Shown here: positions 17,457 to 26,993 of the stretch, piece after piece | Layout: every line of letters starts with the position of its first letter | Position numbering within the stretch: position 1 is the first letter of the stretch | The notes under the pieces: model-generated | Seen by the model: only the letters and a program-made list of their open reading frames with translations | Databases searched by the model: none | Told to the model about the DNA's origin: nothing | Assembly (NCBI GenBank): GCA_020622085.1 | Contig: JAHRYM010000002.1 | Coordinates: 333,281-397,280 of the forward strand | DNA length: 64,000 nucleotides | Reading direction: 5' to 3' | Source: Paracoccaceae bacterium | GTDB lineage: Bacteria > Pseudomonadota > Alphaproteobacteria > Rhodobacterales > Rhodobacteraceae | Made by a program: the position numbers and the translations under genes

Positions 17457-20400
17457 ATGGCGACTTTCAAGAAGATCCTGGTGGCGAACCGGGGCGAAAT
17501 CGCGATCCGCGTGATGCGGGCAGCGACCGAACTGGGCAAGCGCACTGTCGCGGTCTATGCCGAAGAAGACAAGCTGTCGCTCCATCGGTTCAAGGCCGAT
17601 GAAGCCTACCGGATCGGCGAAGGGCTGGGACCGGTCGCGGCTTACCTTTCGATCCCTGAGATCATTCGCGTGGCCAAGCTCTCGGGCGCGGATGCGATCC
17701 ACCCGGGATATGGGCTTCTGTCCGAGAACCCCGAATTCGTCGAGGCCTGCGACCGTGCCGGCATCACCTTCATCGGCCCGCGCGCCGAAACCATGCGCGC
17801 GCTTGGCGACAAGGCCAGCGCACGGCGCGTCGCCGTCGCGGCGGGGGTTCCGGTGATCCCGGCGACCGAGGTGCTGGGCGACGACATGGACCAGATCAAG
17901 GCCCAGGCGGCAGCGATCGGCTATCCCCTGATGCTGAAGGCCAGCTGGGGCGGCGGCGGTCGCGGGATGCGCCCGATCCAGTCCGAGGACGAGCTGGCCG
18001 AGAAGGTCCGCGAGGGGCGGCGCGAGGCCGAAGCGGCCTTTGGCAATGGCGAAGGCTATCTGGAAAAGATGATCCTGCGCGCCCGCCACGTCGAGGTGCA
18101 GATCCTGGGCGACAAGCAGGGCCAGATCTACCACCTTTACGAACGCGATTGCACCATCCAGCGCCGCAACCAGAAGGTCGTCGAGCGCGCCCCGGCCCCT
18201 TACCTGACCGACGAACAGCGCACCGAGATCTGCGAACTGGGCCGCAAGATCTGCGCCCATGTCGGCTATGAATGCGCCGGCACCGTCGAATTCCTGATGG
18301 ATATGGACAGCGAGAAGTTCTACTTCATCGAGGTGAACCCCCGCGTGCAGGTCGAACACACCGTGACCGAGATGGTCACCGGCATCGACATCGTGCAGGC
18401 CCAGATCCGCATCGCGGAAGGCGCAAGCCTGGCCGAGGCGACCGGCGCATCCAGCCAGGCCGAGGTGCGGCTGTCGGGCCATGCGCTGCAATGCCGGGTC
18501 ACGACCGAAGACCCGCAAAACAACTTCATCCCCGATTATGGCCGCATCACCGCCTACCGTTCGGCCACCGGCAATGGCATCCGGCTGGATGGCGGCACCG
18601 CCTATTCCGGCGCGGTCATCACCCGCTATTACGATTCGCTTCTGGTGAAGGTCACGGCCTGGGCGCAGACGCCCGATCAGGCCATAGCGCGGATGAAGCG
18701 CGCGCTCAGCGAATTCCGCATCCGCGGCGTGTCGACGAACATCGCCTTCGTCGAGAACCTGCTCAAGCATCCGAAGTTCCTCGACAACTCGGCCACCACC
18801 AAGTTCATCGACACCACGCCCGAGCTGTTCACCTTCCGCAAGCGGCAGGACCGGGCGACGAAACTGCTGACCTATATCGCCGACATCACGGTGAACGGGC
18901 ATCCCGAAACCGTGGGCCGCCCCCGGCCCGCAGCCGAGGCACGAGTGCCGCGCCCGCCCCTGCCCCGCGAAACCCCCGCGCCCGGAACCCGCGACCTGCT
19001 GCTGGCGCGTGGCCCCAAGGCCGTCGCCGACTGGATGGGTGAACAGAAGCGGCTTCTGATCACCGACACCACGATGCGCGACGGGCACCAAAGCCTGCTG
19101 GCCACCCGGATGCGGTCATACGACATGATCCGCGTCGCGCCCGCCTATGCCGCGAACCTGCCGGGGCTTTTCTCGGTCGAATGCTGGGGCGGCGCCACCT
19201 TCGACGTGGCTTACCGCTTCCTGCAGGAATGCCCCTGGCAGCGCCTGCGCGACCTGCGCGCGGCGATGCCGAACATCATGACCCAGATGCTTCTGCGGGC
19301 CTCGAACGGGGTGGGCTATACCAACTACCCCGACAACGTGGTGCAATCCTTCGTGAAACAGGCCGCGGAAACCGGGATCGACGTGTTCCGGGTTTTCGAC
19401 AGCCTGAACTGGGTTGAAAACATGCGCGTCGCGATGGACGCCGTGGTGGAACAGAACCGCATCTGCGAGGCGGCGATCTGCTACACCGGCGACATCCTGA
19501 ACCCGGACCGCGCGAAATATGACCTGAAATATTACGTCCGCATGGGGAAGGATCTGCGCAAGGCCGGTGCGCATGTGCTGGGCCTGAAGGACATGGCGGG
19601 CCTCTTGAAGCCCGCCTCGGCCCGCGTCCTGATCCGGGCGCTGAAGGAAGAGGTCGGTCTGCCGATCCACTTCCACACCCATGACACCAGCGGCATCGCC
19701 GCCGCCACCATCCTCACCGCCGCCGAAGCGGGCGCCGATGCGGTGGATGCGGCGATGGATGCCTTCTCGGGCGGCACCTCGCAGCCCTGCCTTGGGTCGA
19801 TCGTCGAGGCGCTGGCCCATACCGACCGCGACACCGGCCTGTCGATGGCGGCAATCCGCGCGATCTCGAACTATTGGGAAGGCGTGCGCGACCAGTATGC
19901 GGCCTTCGAATCCGGGCTGGAAGCCCCGGCGTCCGAGGTTTACCTGCACGAAATGCCGGGCGGGCAATTCACCAACCTCAAGGCGCAGGCGCGCAGCCTT
20001 GGCCTTGAAGACCGCTGGCATGAAGTTGCGCAGTCCTATGCCGACGCCAACCAGATGTTCGGCGACATCGTGAAGGTCACGCCGTCGTCCAAGGTCGTGG
20101 GTGACATGGCGCTGATGATGGTGGCGCAAGGCTTGAGCCGCGCGCAGGTCGAAGACCCGAACACCGACGTGGCCTTCCCGGATTCGGTCGTCGACATGAT
20201 GAAGGGCAATCTTGGCCAGCCCCCCGGCGGCTGGCCCGCGGCGATCCAGAAGAAGGTGCTGAAAGGCGAGTCCCCGATCACCGACCGCCCCGGCGCCCAT
20301 CTTCCGGCTGTCGATCTGGAGGCGGTGCGGGCGCAGTTGTCGAAGGATCTGCTGGGTTTTGCCGTCGATGACGAGGATCTGAACGGCTACCTGATGTATC

Positions 20401-20900
20401 CGAAGGTCTTCCTTGATTACATGGGCCGCCACCGCGTCTATGGCCCCGTGCGCACCCTGCCGACGCCGACCTTCTTCTACGGAATGCAGTCGGGCGAGGA
20501 AATCTCGGTCGAGATCGCGCCCGGCAAGACGCTGGAAATCCGCTTGCAGGCCGTGGGCGAAACCGGTGACGATGGCGAGGCCAAGGTGTTCTTCGAGATC
20601 AACGGTCAGCCGCGCGTGATCCGGGTGCCGAACCGCGCCGTGAAGGCGAGGACCGCCGCCAAGCCCAAGGCCCAGGACGGCAATCCGGCCCATATCGGGG
20701 CCCCGATGCCAGGCGTCGTCGCCAGCGTCGCGGTGAGCGCCGGGGCGAAGGTCCGCGCGGGTGACATGCTCTTGACCATCGAGGCGATGAAGATGGAAAC
20801 CGGCATCCACGCCGACCGCGAGGCCATCATCAAGGCCATCCACGTCACGGCTGGCGCACAGATCGACGCCAAGGATCTCTTGATCGAATTCGAGGCATAA
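17457..20900 (+). CDS. pyc: Pyruvate carboxylase, single-chain
   Basis: A 1147-residue biotin enzyme that carboxylates pyruvate to oxaloacetate. The biotin carboxylase domain (1-450) begins KILVANRGEIAIR and contains the GGGGRGM ATP loop; the carboxyltransferase domain (about 540-1000) starts at TDTTMRDGHQSL and has the metal-binding HFHTHDT; the biotin carrier domain ends the chain with EAMKMET, biotinyl lysine K1112. Length and order match the alpha4-type enzyme. It is monocistronic, with a GTGGAGA-like ribosome site before the ATG. It supplies C4 acids, which fits the nearby aspartate-family gene lysC only loosely. Confidence 0.97.
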   Translation: MATFKKILVANRGEIAIRVMRAATELGKRTVAVYAEEDKLSLHRFKADEAYRIGEGLGPVAAYLSIPEIIRVAKLSGADAIHPGYGLLSENPEFVEACDRAGITFIGPRAETMRALGDKASARRVAVAAGVPVIPATEVLGDDMDQIKAQAAAIGYPLMLKASWGGGGRGMRPIQSEDELAEKVREGRREAEAAFGNGEGYLEKMILRARHVEVQILGDKQGQIYHLYERDCTIQRRNQKVVERAPAPYLTDEQRTEICELGRKICAHVGYECAGTVEFLMDMDSEKFYFIEVNPRVQVEHTVTEMVTGIDIVQAQIRIAEGASLAEATGASSQAEVRLSGHALQCRVTTEDPQNNFIPDYGRITAYRSATGNGIRLDGGTAYSGAVITRYYDSLLVKVTAWAQTPDQAIARMKRALSEFRIRGVSTNIAFVENLLKHPKFLDNSATTKFIDTTPELFTFRKRQDRATKLLTYIADITVNGHPETVGRPRPAAEARVPRPPLPRETPAPGTRDLLLARGPKAVADWMGEQKRLLITDTTMRDGHQSLLATRMRSYDMIRVAPAYAANLPGLFSVECWGGATFDVAYRFLQECPWQRLRDLRAAMPNIMTQMLLRASNGVGYTNYPDNVVQSFVKQAAETGIDVFRVFDSLNWVENMRVAMDAVVEQNRICEAAICYTGDILNPDRAKYDLKYYVRMGKDLRKAGAHVLGLKDMAGLLKPASARVLIRALKEEVGLPIHFHTHDTSGIAAATILTAAEAGADAVDAAMDAFSGGTSQPCLGSIVEALAHTDRDTGLSMAAIRAISNYWEGVRDQYAAFESGLEAPASEVYLHEMPGGQFTNLKAQARSLGLEDRWHEVAQSYADANQMFGDIVKVTPSSKVVGDMALMMVAQGLSRAQVEDPNTDVAFPDSVVDMMKGNLGQPPGGWPAAIQKKVLKGESPITDRPGAHLPAVDLEAVRAQLSKDLLGFAVDDEDLNGYLMYPKVFLDYMGRHRVYGPVRTLPTPTFFYGMQSGEEISVEIAPGKTLEIRLQAVGETGDDGEAKVFFEINGQPRVIRVPNRAVKARTAAKPKAQDGNPAHIGAPMPGVVASVAVSAGAKVRAGDMLLTIEAMKMETGIHADREAIIKAIHVTAGAQIDAKDLLIEFEA

Positions 20901-21004
20901 TTCGTGGCGGGTGCGCGGTGCGCCGCGCCCTGCCGCCATGGCCATTAGCGCCTCGTTAGGATTTCCACCGCAGATTCATCTTCGGGAACGAAGGGGTATC
21001 TGGG

Positions 21005-21382
21005 ATGTCGGTCACCAATTCCGAAAGCATCGAGGCTTTTCTTGTCGAGGACATGATCCTGACGCTGGTCAACCTGCGTGCATCGCTGGAGTGGCTGTCA
21101 GGGGGGGCGAATGGCGATGTGGCGCGACACCGCTCGGGCTGGGACAGATTCGATCGCCAGCTTGAAATGCTCGAGGCGCGGGCACGCGATCTGCTGCAAG
21201 GCGTGAAGGACCGCGCCGGCGCCATCCCCACGCCGGATCCGGCAGCGCCCTGCCTGGCTTCGGCCGGTGTGGGAAACCTGCCTCTCCTCCCGGACGAGGA
21301 CGACATCGACAACGTCTTCCGCCTGGGGCCGGAAACGACCGAGATCCTGGTCGTGTTCCAAAGCCGCCGCCACCCCGGCTGA
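21005..21382 (+). CDS. Small acidic protein of unknown function
   Basis: A 125-residue protein I do not recognise. The first 60 residues look helical (FLVEDMILTLVNLRASLEWL, then LEMLEARARDLLQG), the middle is proline-rich, and the end returns to a hydrophobic strand (TEILVVFQ). There is no signal peptide or membrane helix. The ATG is preceded by AAGGGG twelve bases away. It converges on the Hint gene, with 16 bases between the stop codons. Codon use is like its neighbours, so I take it as a real gene. Confidence 0.6.
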   Translation: MSVTNSESIEAFLVEDMILTLVNLRASLEWLSGGANGDVARHRSGWDRFDRQLEMLEARARDLLQGVKDRAGAIPTPDPAAPCLASAGVGNLPLLPDEDDIDNVFRLGPETTEILVVFQSRRHPG

Positions 21383-21398
21383 TGCGATGGCGCCCCGG

Positions 21399-22094
21399 TC
21401 ATTCAGCATCGTCCCAGGCGCGGGCAAGCCGGCCCCGGGACAAAAGCCCGACCAGATCCGCTGCATGACCTGCGTCCAGTCGCGGGGCAATTTCGCCCGC
21501 CCGCTCAAGGGTGCCGTCACAGCAAAGCACAAGCCCGCTGTTCACCCAGATGGCTTCGGGTTGCGAAAAGCGCAAGGTGACGATCTGTTGCGCCGCGTCG
21601 GCACGTTTCAGCAGGCAGGCGCCGAACCCGGCAAGATGACGGGCAGCAAGCTGCACATGCGGCAGGCCCAGCGCCAGTTGCACGACCGGGGATCCGACCA
21701 GGATGCATTGGTCGGGCATGAGCCAGAGATCATCGCAGGCGCCGAGTGTGCCGCCCGGCACATTCACAAGATCGCCGCCATCTTCACCGCTGGGCCAGAT
21801 CGTCCCGACGGCCACATCCGCCAGCGGGCGCAGGCCGCCGTCCATCGTATGGATCAGCATTCCACGCCGCAGATCGGCGGCGCGGCACCAGCCGCTTGCG
21901 GTTTCGACCATCGCCGCCGCGCTCATGCCGGTGGTCTGGGGGGCGGTTCGCGGCAGTTGCGCCGAAGCGACGATCCCCTGGCCAAGGCGATGGATGCCCT
22001 GCGCCGCAATGGGCGCGCGCCGGGACATCCCCGGCGCGGGACAAGCGGCCACGGGTTCGGCGGAGCGGAAATTCTGGCGGCTGTCGATGAACAT
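21399..22094 (-). CDS. Hint-domain protein (stand-alone)
   Basis: A 231-residue protein whose central part matches the Hint (Hedgehog/intein) fold common in Rhodobacterales: TASGW at about 65 followed by RAADLRRGMLIHTMDGG (the TxxGxxxxxxGxxVxTxDGxxxP start motif), then beta-rich sequence with DLWLMPDQCILVG. Such proteins normally have a catalytic Cys or Ser at the start of the domain; here the position is ambiguous. The N-terminal 55 residues are low-complexity. In other species Hint domains sit behind calcium-binding adhesins, but this one has no partner in the window. Function unknown. Confidence 0.7.
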   Translation of the reverse strand: MFIDSRQNFRSAEPVAACPAPGMSRRAPIAAQGIHRLGQGIVASAQLPRTAPQTTGMSAAAMVETASGWCRAADLRRGMLIHTMDGGLRPLADVAVGTIWPSGEDGGDLVNVPGGTLGACDDLWLMPDQCILVGSPVVQLALGLPHVQLAARHLAGFGACLLKRADAAQQIVTLRFSQPEAIWVNSGLVLCCDGTLERAGEIAPRLDAGHAADLVGLLSRGRLARAWDDAE

Positions 22095-22435
22095 GGCGTC
22101 ATTCCTTGTCAGAAGGGCCGGGCGGAAGGTTCCGGCGCGGGCGATCCGGTCTGTGGCGCATTCCGTCGCGCCCTTGCCGGTTGATGGGGCCAGTAAGCCC
22201 TGCCATTCTGCCGAAATTCAGACACAATAATGACTGTTGGTTGGCACTATTTCGCCAAAGGCGTCAATCTAGCCTCAAGAGCAGGGATTTCCAGATCGTC
22301 AAGGATCACCCTTCGCCATCTGTTAACCCTTGAGCGGAAGACAGGGACTTGCGTCGACGCGGGTCGACTCGGGTGTGTTGCCGCCCCTGGCGATCACGGG
22401 CAAGATCGGTCCGCACAAACGAACAGGAGGGATGG
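22095..22435. other. Divergent intergenic region between the Hint and SDR genes
   Basis: About 340 bases without a convincing gene. A short inverted repeat TTGGC...GCCAA (22241-22258) sits near the middle in locally AT-richer sequence, and GTCGAC occurs twice near 22353-22367. Both neighbouring genes must be transcribed from here, but no promoter stands out. Confidence 0.5.
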
Positions 22436-23077
22436 ATGCGGATCCTGATCACGGGAGCATCGCGCGGAATCGGTGCCGGGCTTCATGCGGCCTATCGCGG
22501 CATGGGCCACGAGGTCACCGGCACGGCACGGAACGGTGGAGCGGATCTGTGGCAACTGGATCAGACAGAACCGGGCAGCATCGCGGCACTTGCCCGACGC
22601 TGGGATGAAGCGCCGCTCGACCTTCTGATCTGCAACGCCGGGATCTACACCGACCGGTCGCTTCGCCTGCCCGACTACAGCGCGGCGCTATGGGCTGAGG
22701 CCTTTGCCTGCAACGTCACCGGCCCCGCGCTGCTGATCGCGGCGCTGCTTCCTGCCCTGCGCACGGCACGGGGCAGGGTCGCGCTTATGTCCTCGGTCAT
22801 GGCCTCGGATGCGCTGGCGCCCGGCGGCAGCTATGCCTACCGCGCCTCCAAGGCGGCGCTGCTGAACCTCGGGCGGAACCTGTCGCGCGATCTTGCGTCC
22901 GATGGCATCGCCGTCGGCATCTATCATCCCGGCTGGGTTCAGACCGAGATGGGGGGGCCGGAGGCCGACATCAGCGTGGCGCAATCGGTGAAGGGGATCA
23001 TCGCGCGGCTCGACGCGCTTGATTTGCAAGGCACGGGCTGTTTCCTCAATCACGATGGCACGGCGATCCCGTTCTGA
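22436..23077 (+). CDS. Short-chain dehydrogenase/reductase
   Basis: A 213-residue SDR enzyme with the Rossmann nucleotide loop TGASRGIG (residues 6-13), the CNAGIY motif equivalent to NNAG, and the catalytic Ser...YxxxK in SYAYRASKAALL. It is short for the family and ends soon after the substrate loop. The ATG at 22436 follows GGAGGGATGG; the upstream in-frame part is not needed for the fold. Relatives include Rossmann-fold proteins such as C-factor. Substrate cannot be told. Confidence 0.88.
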   Translation: MRILITGASRGIGAGLHAAYRGMGHEVTGTARNGGADLWQLDQTEPGSIAALARRWDEAPLDLLICNAGIYTDRSLRLPDYSAALWAEAFACNVTGPALLIAALLPALRTARGRVALMSSVMASDALAPGGSYAYRASKAALLNLGRNLSRDLASDGIAVGIYHPGWVQTEMGGPEADISVAQSVKGIIARLDALDLQGTGCFLNHDGTAIPF

Positions 23078-23174
23078 CCATCGGCAGGCGAAGTCGACAA
23101 TATTTCGGCGACGGCTGCATTTTCCCCTTGCGGCCCCCCCGCAGAGTTTATAAATCCCCGCCTACCAAACGGAT

Positions 23175-23249
23175 GCGGGCGTAGCTCAGGGGTAGAGCAT
23201 AACCTTGCCAAGGTTAGGGTCGTGAGTTCGAATCTCATCGCCCGCTCCA
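23175..23249 (+). tRNA. tRNA-Gly (anticodon GCC)
   Basis: The cloverleaf is complete: acceptor GCGGGCG pairs with CGCCCGC, the D arm is AGCTCAGGGGTAGAGC, the anticodon stem-loop ACCTTGCCAAGGT has GCC at 23207-23209, and the T arm contains GTTCGAATC. CCA (23247-23249) is encoded after a T discriminator. Confidence 0.97.
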
Positions 23250-23274
23250 ACAAACCGAAGTTGTTCGGGATGCG

Positions 23275-23303
23275 AAAAAGGGTCGCCAGTGGCGGCCCTT
23301 TTT
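23275..23303 (+). terminator. Terminator downstream of tRNA-Gly
   Basis: AAAAAGGGTCGCC pairs with GGCGGCCCTTTTT around a three-base loop, 25 bases beyond the tRNA, ending in five T residues. Confidence 0.85.
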
Positions 23304-23480
23304 GCTGTTACCGGGCACGCATTGCCAGAGCAACTCCGTTGGATCAACGCCCCCGATGCCCCGGGTCGCGCATGGCGCAGGACTCACAAATCGCTGCGCC
23401 TTCCGTTCACGCCCCTTGCCCTTCATGGGCGCGGCGTCTAACAAGCCATCGGTTTTGACAGGTTGTCGCGGGAGGTATCC

Positions 23481-24719
23481 ATGCCGCTTCTGGTGATGAA
23501 ATTCGGTGGCACCTCGGTGGCGGACCTGTCGCGGATCAAGAACGCGGCCGCGAAGGTCAAGCGCGAGGTCGAACGCGGCTATGATGTGATCGTGATCGTC
23601 TCGGCCATGTCGGGCAAGACGAATGAACTGGTGGGCTGGGTCGAACAGACCTCGCCGCTGTTTGACGCGCGCGAATATGATGCCGTCGTCGCCTCGGGGG
23701 AAAATGTGACCGCCGGGTTGATGGCGCTGACACTTCAGGAAATGGACGTGCCGGCGCGCAGCTGGCAGGGCTGGCAGGTGCCGATCCACACGACCTCGGC
23801 CCATAGTGCCGCGCGGTTCGTCTCGATCCCGCGCGACAATCTCGACGCCAAGTTCGCCGAAGGCTTCAAGGTCGCCGTGGTCGCGGGCTTCCAGGGGTTG
23901 AGCGCCGAGGGCCGGATCACCACGCTGGGTCGCGGCGGGTCGGACACGACCGCCGTCGCCTTCGCCGCCGCTTTTGGCGCGGAACGCTGCGACATCTACA
24001 CCGATGTCGATGGCGTCTATACCACCGACCCGCGCATCACCGAAAAGGCCCGCAAGCTGAAACGCATCGCCTTCGAGGAAATGCTCGAACTGGCCTCGCT
24101 CGGCGCGAAGGTGCTTCAGACCCGCTCGGTCGAGCTGGCGATGCGTTACAAGGTCCGCCTGCGGGTGCTGTCCTCCTTCGAGGATACCGATGAAAACTCT
24201 GGCACGCTTGTCTGCGACGAGGATGAAATCATGGAATCGAGAGTTGTCTCCGGTGTCGCCTATTCGCGCGACGAAGCCAAAATGACCCTGCTCAAGGTCG
24301 CCGACCGCCCCGGCATCGCCGCCGCGATCTTCGGTCCGCTGGCCGAGGCGGGCGTGAACGTCGACATGATCGTGCAGAACATCTCGGAAGAGGGGTTCAC
24401 CGACATGACGTTTTCCTGCCCCGTGAACCAGATCAAGCGCGCGGAAAAGGCGATCAGCGAAGCAAGGGTGCGCGGCGCCTATGAATATGGCGAACTGGTG
24501 GTGGACGATGCTGTGGCCAAGATTTCGGTCGTCGGCATCGGGATGCGCAGCCACGCGGGCGTCGCCGCGCAGATGTTCGCGGCGCTGGCTGCCGAGAACG
24601 TGAACATCAAGGTCATCTCCACTTCCGAGATCAAGATTTCGGTGCTTATCGATCGGAAATATATGGAATTGGCGGTGCAGGCGCTGCATGATGCCTTCCA
24701 GTTGGACAAGGCGTCCTGA
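23481..24719 (+). CDS. lysC: Aspartate kinase
   Basis: A 412-residue kinase that makes aspartyl phosphate for lysine, threonine and methionine synthesis. The kinase domain opens with MKFGGTSVAD and contains the GRGGSDTTAVA loop; two ACT domains (about 260-410) include DRPGIAAAIFGPLAEAGVNVDMI, the allosteric site. The ATG at 23481 follows GGGAGG; an upstream TTG is less likely. An in-frame ATG at 24231 (residue 251) has GAGGA seven bases upstream and would give a 162-residue product with only the ACT domains, like the beta subunit in Bacillus and Corynebacterium. ptsP follows after 22 bases. Confidence 0.96.
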   Translation: MPLLVMKFGGTSVADLSRIKNAAAKVKREVERGYDVIVIVSAMSGKTNELVGWVEQTSPLFDAREYDAVVASGENVTAGLMALTLQEMDVPARSWQGWQVPIHTTSAHSAARFVSIPRDNLDAKFAEGFKVAVVAGFQGLSAEGRITTLGRGGSDTTAVAFAAAFGAERCDIYTDVDGVYTTDPRITEKARKLKRIAFEEMLELASLGAKVLQTRSVELAMRYKVRLRVLSSFEDTDENSGTLVCDEDEIMESRVVSGVAYSRDEAKMTLLKVADRPGIAAAIFGPLAEAGVNVDMIVQNISEEGFTDMTFSCPVNQIKRAEKAISEARVRGAYEYGELVVDDAVAKISVVGIGMRSHAGVAAQMFAALAAENVNIKVISTSEIKISVLIDRKYMELAVQALHDAFQLDKAS

Positions 24720-24741
24720 CCCTGAAGATTGGCCGGAGGGA

Positions 24742-26985
24742 ATGCCGGAGCGGGCGGAAAGTGAAAGCCGAAAGCTGCTTCGGCGGTTGCGCGACACCTT
24801 GGCCGAAGCCGGCGCGGGGCAGGAAAGGCTTGACCGGATCACGCATCTGATCGCCGACAGCATCGGCTGCGAAGTCTGCTCGATCTATCTGTTCCGCGAT
24901 GACGAAACGCTGGAGCTCTGCGCGACCCAGGGGCTGAAGAAGGAATCCGTGCACCAGACGCGGATGCGTCTGGGCGAGGGTCTGGTCGGGCGGGTTGCCA
25001 AGACATCGACTCCGATCAATACCGCCAATGCCCCTGCCGAACGCGGGTTCCGTTATCGGCCGGAGACCGGCGAGGAAATCTATCCTTCCTTCCTTGGCGT
25101 CCCGATCCAGCGTCTGGGCGAAAAGCTCGGGGTTCTGGTCGTCCAGTCAAAAACGGCACGGCTGTTCTCGGACGATGAGCTTTATGCGCTGGAAGTCGTG
25201 GCCATGGTGCTGGCCGAGATGACCGAGCTTGGCGCCTTTGTCGGTGAAGGCGAAGCGCTTTCGGCGCTCCACCAGCAACCGGTCGTGTTCCGCGGCGCGA
25301 CGGGGCAGGAAGGCGCGGCAGAGGGCCGGGTCTGGCTGCATGAGCCGCGTGTCGTGGTCACGAACCCGGTGGGTGACGACCCGGAAGCCGAACTGAGGCG
25401 CCTTGACGGGGCGATGGAGACGCTCCGATCCACGGTGGATGCCATGCTGTCCGACATGGACGAGGGCGACGGCGAACACAGGCAGGTCATGGAAACCTAC
25501 CGGATGTTTGCCCATTCGCGCGGCTGGCGCCGGCGGATGCAGGAAGACATCGAACGCGGGCTTTCGGCCGAGGCGGCGGTCGAGAAGGAACAATCCCAGG
25601 CCCGCGCGCGGCTCGAGACGGTGCCCGACCCCTACCTGCGCGACCGGCTGCACGACCTGGACGATCTGGCGAACCGGCTTTTGCGGATCCTGACCGGGCA
25701 GGGTGGCGATACCGGCGCGCAGATGCCGGAAAATCCGATCCTTGTGTCGCGCAACATCGGCCCCGGCGAATTGCTGGAATATGGTCGGCGGCTGAAGGGC
25801 GTCGTGCTGGAAGAAGGCTCGGTCGGAAGCCATGCCGCCGTGGTTGCGCGGGCGCTGGCGATCCCTCTGGTGATCCACGCCGACAAGATCACCACCGAGG
25901 CGCTGAACGGCGATCACATCCTTGTCGACGGCGATCAGGGCATCGCCCACCTGCGCCCCGAGGAAACCATTGCGCACGCCTTCCGCGACAAGATCGCCAT
26001 GCAGGCCGAGGCGCAGAAACGTTACGCCAGCTTGCGCGACCTGCCGGCGACGGGGCTTTGCGGCACAACGGTGTCGCTGCACATGAATGCGGGGCTGATG
26101 GCTGACTTGCCATCGCTGGTGGGCTCGGGGGCAGAAGGCGTCGGCCTTTTCCGCACCGAGTTGCAGTTCCTGATCCGCAGCCATGTGCCCAAGCGCGGCG
26201 AGCTTGCCGCGCTTTATTCGCGGGTTCTGGATTCAGCCAAGGGCCGGCCCGTGACCTTCCGCACCCTCGACATCGGGTCGGACAAGGTGCTGCCCTACAT
26301 GAAGCGGGTAGAGGAGCCGAACCCCGCGATGGGCTGGCGCGCGATCCGCGTCGGACTGGACAAGCCGGGCGTGCTCAGGATGCAGTTGCAGGCGCTGATC
26401 CGCGCCACGGTCGGGCGACCGCTTTCGGTGATGTTTCCCTTCGTTTCGGAGTTCAGTGAGTTCCAAGCGGCGCGCCAGCACCTGCTGGACGAGATCGACC
26501 GCGAGCGCCGGCTGGGGCGAGACTTGCCGGCGCGGGTGCAGATCGGCGCGATGCTGGAAACCCCGTCATTGGCCTTTGCGCCACGCGGTTTCTATGAAAT
26601 GACCGATTTCGTGTCGATCGGCGGCAATGACCTCAAGCAGTTCTTCTTTGCCGCCGACCGCGAAAACGAACGTGTCCGGCGCCGCTATGACACGCTGAAT
26701 ACCAGCTTCCTGACGTTCATCGAACATGTGGTGGCGCGCTGCGCCGAAACCGCAACGCCCCTGTCCTTCTGCGGCGAGGATGCCGGGCGCCCGGTCGAGG
26801 CGCTGTGTCTGGCGGCGATGGGATTGCGCAACCTGTCGATGCGCCCGGCCTCGGTCGGGCCGGTGAAGCATCTGATCCGCCGGGTTGATCTGACCGAGCT
26901 GCGCCGGATCATCGACGACGCGCGCGCGGCGGGGCAAGAGACGGCCCGGCCCGCAGTGATGAATTATCTGTCGGAGCGGATGTAG
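24742..26985 (+). CDS. ptsP: PtsP, enzyme I of the nitrogen phosphotransferase system
   Basis: A 747-residue PEP-protein phosphotransferase (EI-Ntr). An N-terminal GAF domain (about 10-160, LDRITHLIADSIGCEVC) precedes the EI N-domain, the phosphohistidine domain with VGSHAAVVARA, and the PEP-binding TIM barrel with EGVGLFRTE, DIGSDKVLPY and GGNDLKQFFFA. It starts the phosphorelay to NPr and EIIA-Ntr, which regulates nitrogen, potassium and storage-polymer metabolism. The ATG at 24742 is chosen for its GGAGGGA ribosome site; the longer frame would overlap lysC. The lysC-ptsP pair is common in alphaproteobacteria. Confidence 0.94.
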   Translation: MPERAESESRKLLRRLRDTLAEAGAGQERLDRITHLIADSIGCEVCSIYLFRDDETLELCATQGLKKESVHQTRMRLGEGLVGRVAKTSTPINTANAPAERGFRYRPETGEEIYPSFLGVPIQRLGEKLGVLVVQSKTARLFSDDELYALEVVAMVLAEMTELGAFVGEGEALSALHQQPVVFRGATGQEGAAEGRVWLHEPRVVVTNPVGDDPEAELRRLDGAMETLRSTVDAMLSDMDEGDGEHRQVMETYRMFAHSRGWRRRMQEDIERGLSAEAAVEKEQSQARARLETVPDPYLRDRLHDLDDLANRLLRILTGQGGDTGAQMPENPILVSRNIGPGELLEYGRRLKGVVLEEGSVGSHAAVVARALAIPLVIHADKITTEALNGDHILVDGDQGIAHLRPEETIAHAFRDKIAMQAEAQKRYASLRDLPATGLCGTTVSLHMNAGLMADLPSLVGSGAEGVGLFRTELQFLIRSHVPKRGELAALYSRVLDSAKGRPVTFRTLDIGSDKVLPYMKRVEEPNPAMGWRAIRVGLDKPGVLRMQLQALIRATVGRPLSVMFPFVSEFSEFQAARQHLLDEIDRERRLGRDLPARVQIGAMLETPSLAFAPRGFYEMTDFVSIGGNDLKQFFFAADRENERVRRRYDTLNTSFLTFIEHVVARCAETATPLSFCGEDAGRPVEALCLAAMGLRNLSMRPASVGPVKHLIRRVDLTELRRIIDDARAAGQETARPAVMNYLSERM

Positions 26986-26993
26986 CCCAGCGG

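Noticed and set aside
22241-22258. TTGGC-N8-GCCAA as a sigma-54 or LysR site
   Set aside because: Arms of five bases are too short to claim a specific factor, and the sigma-54 spacing does not fit.
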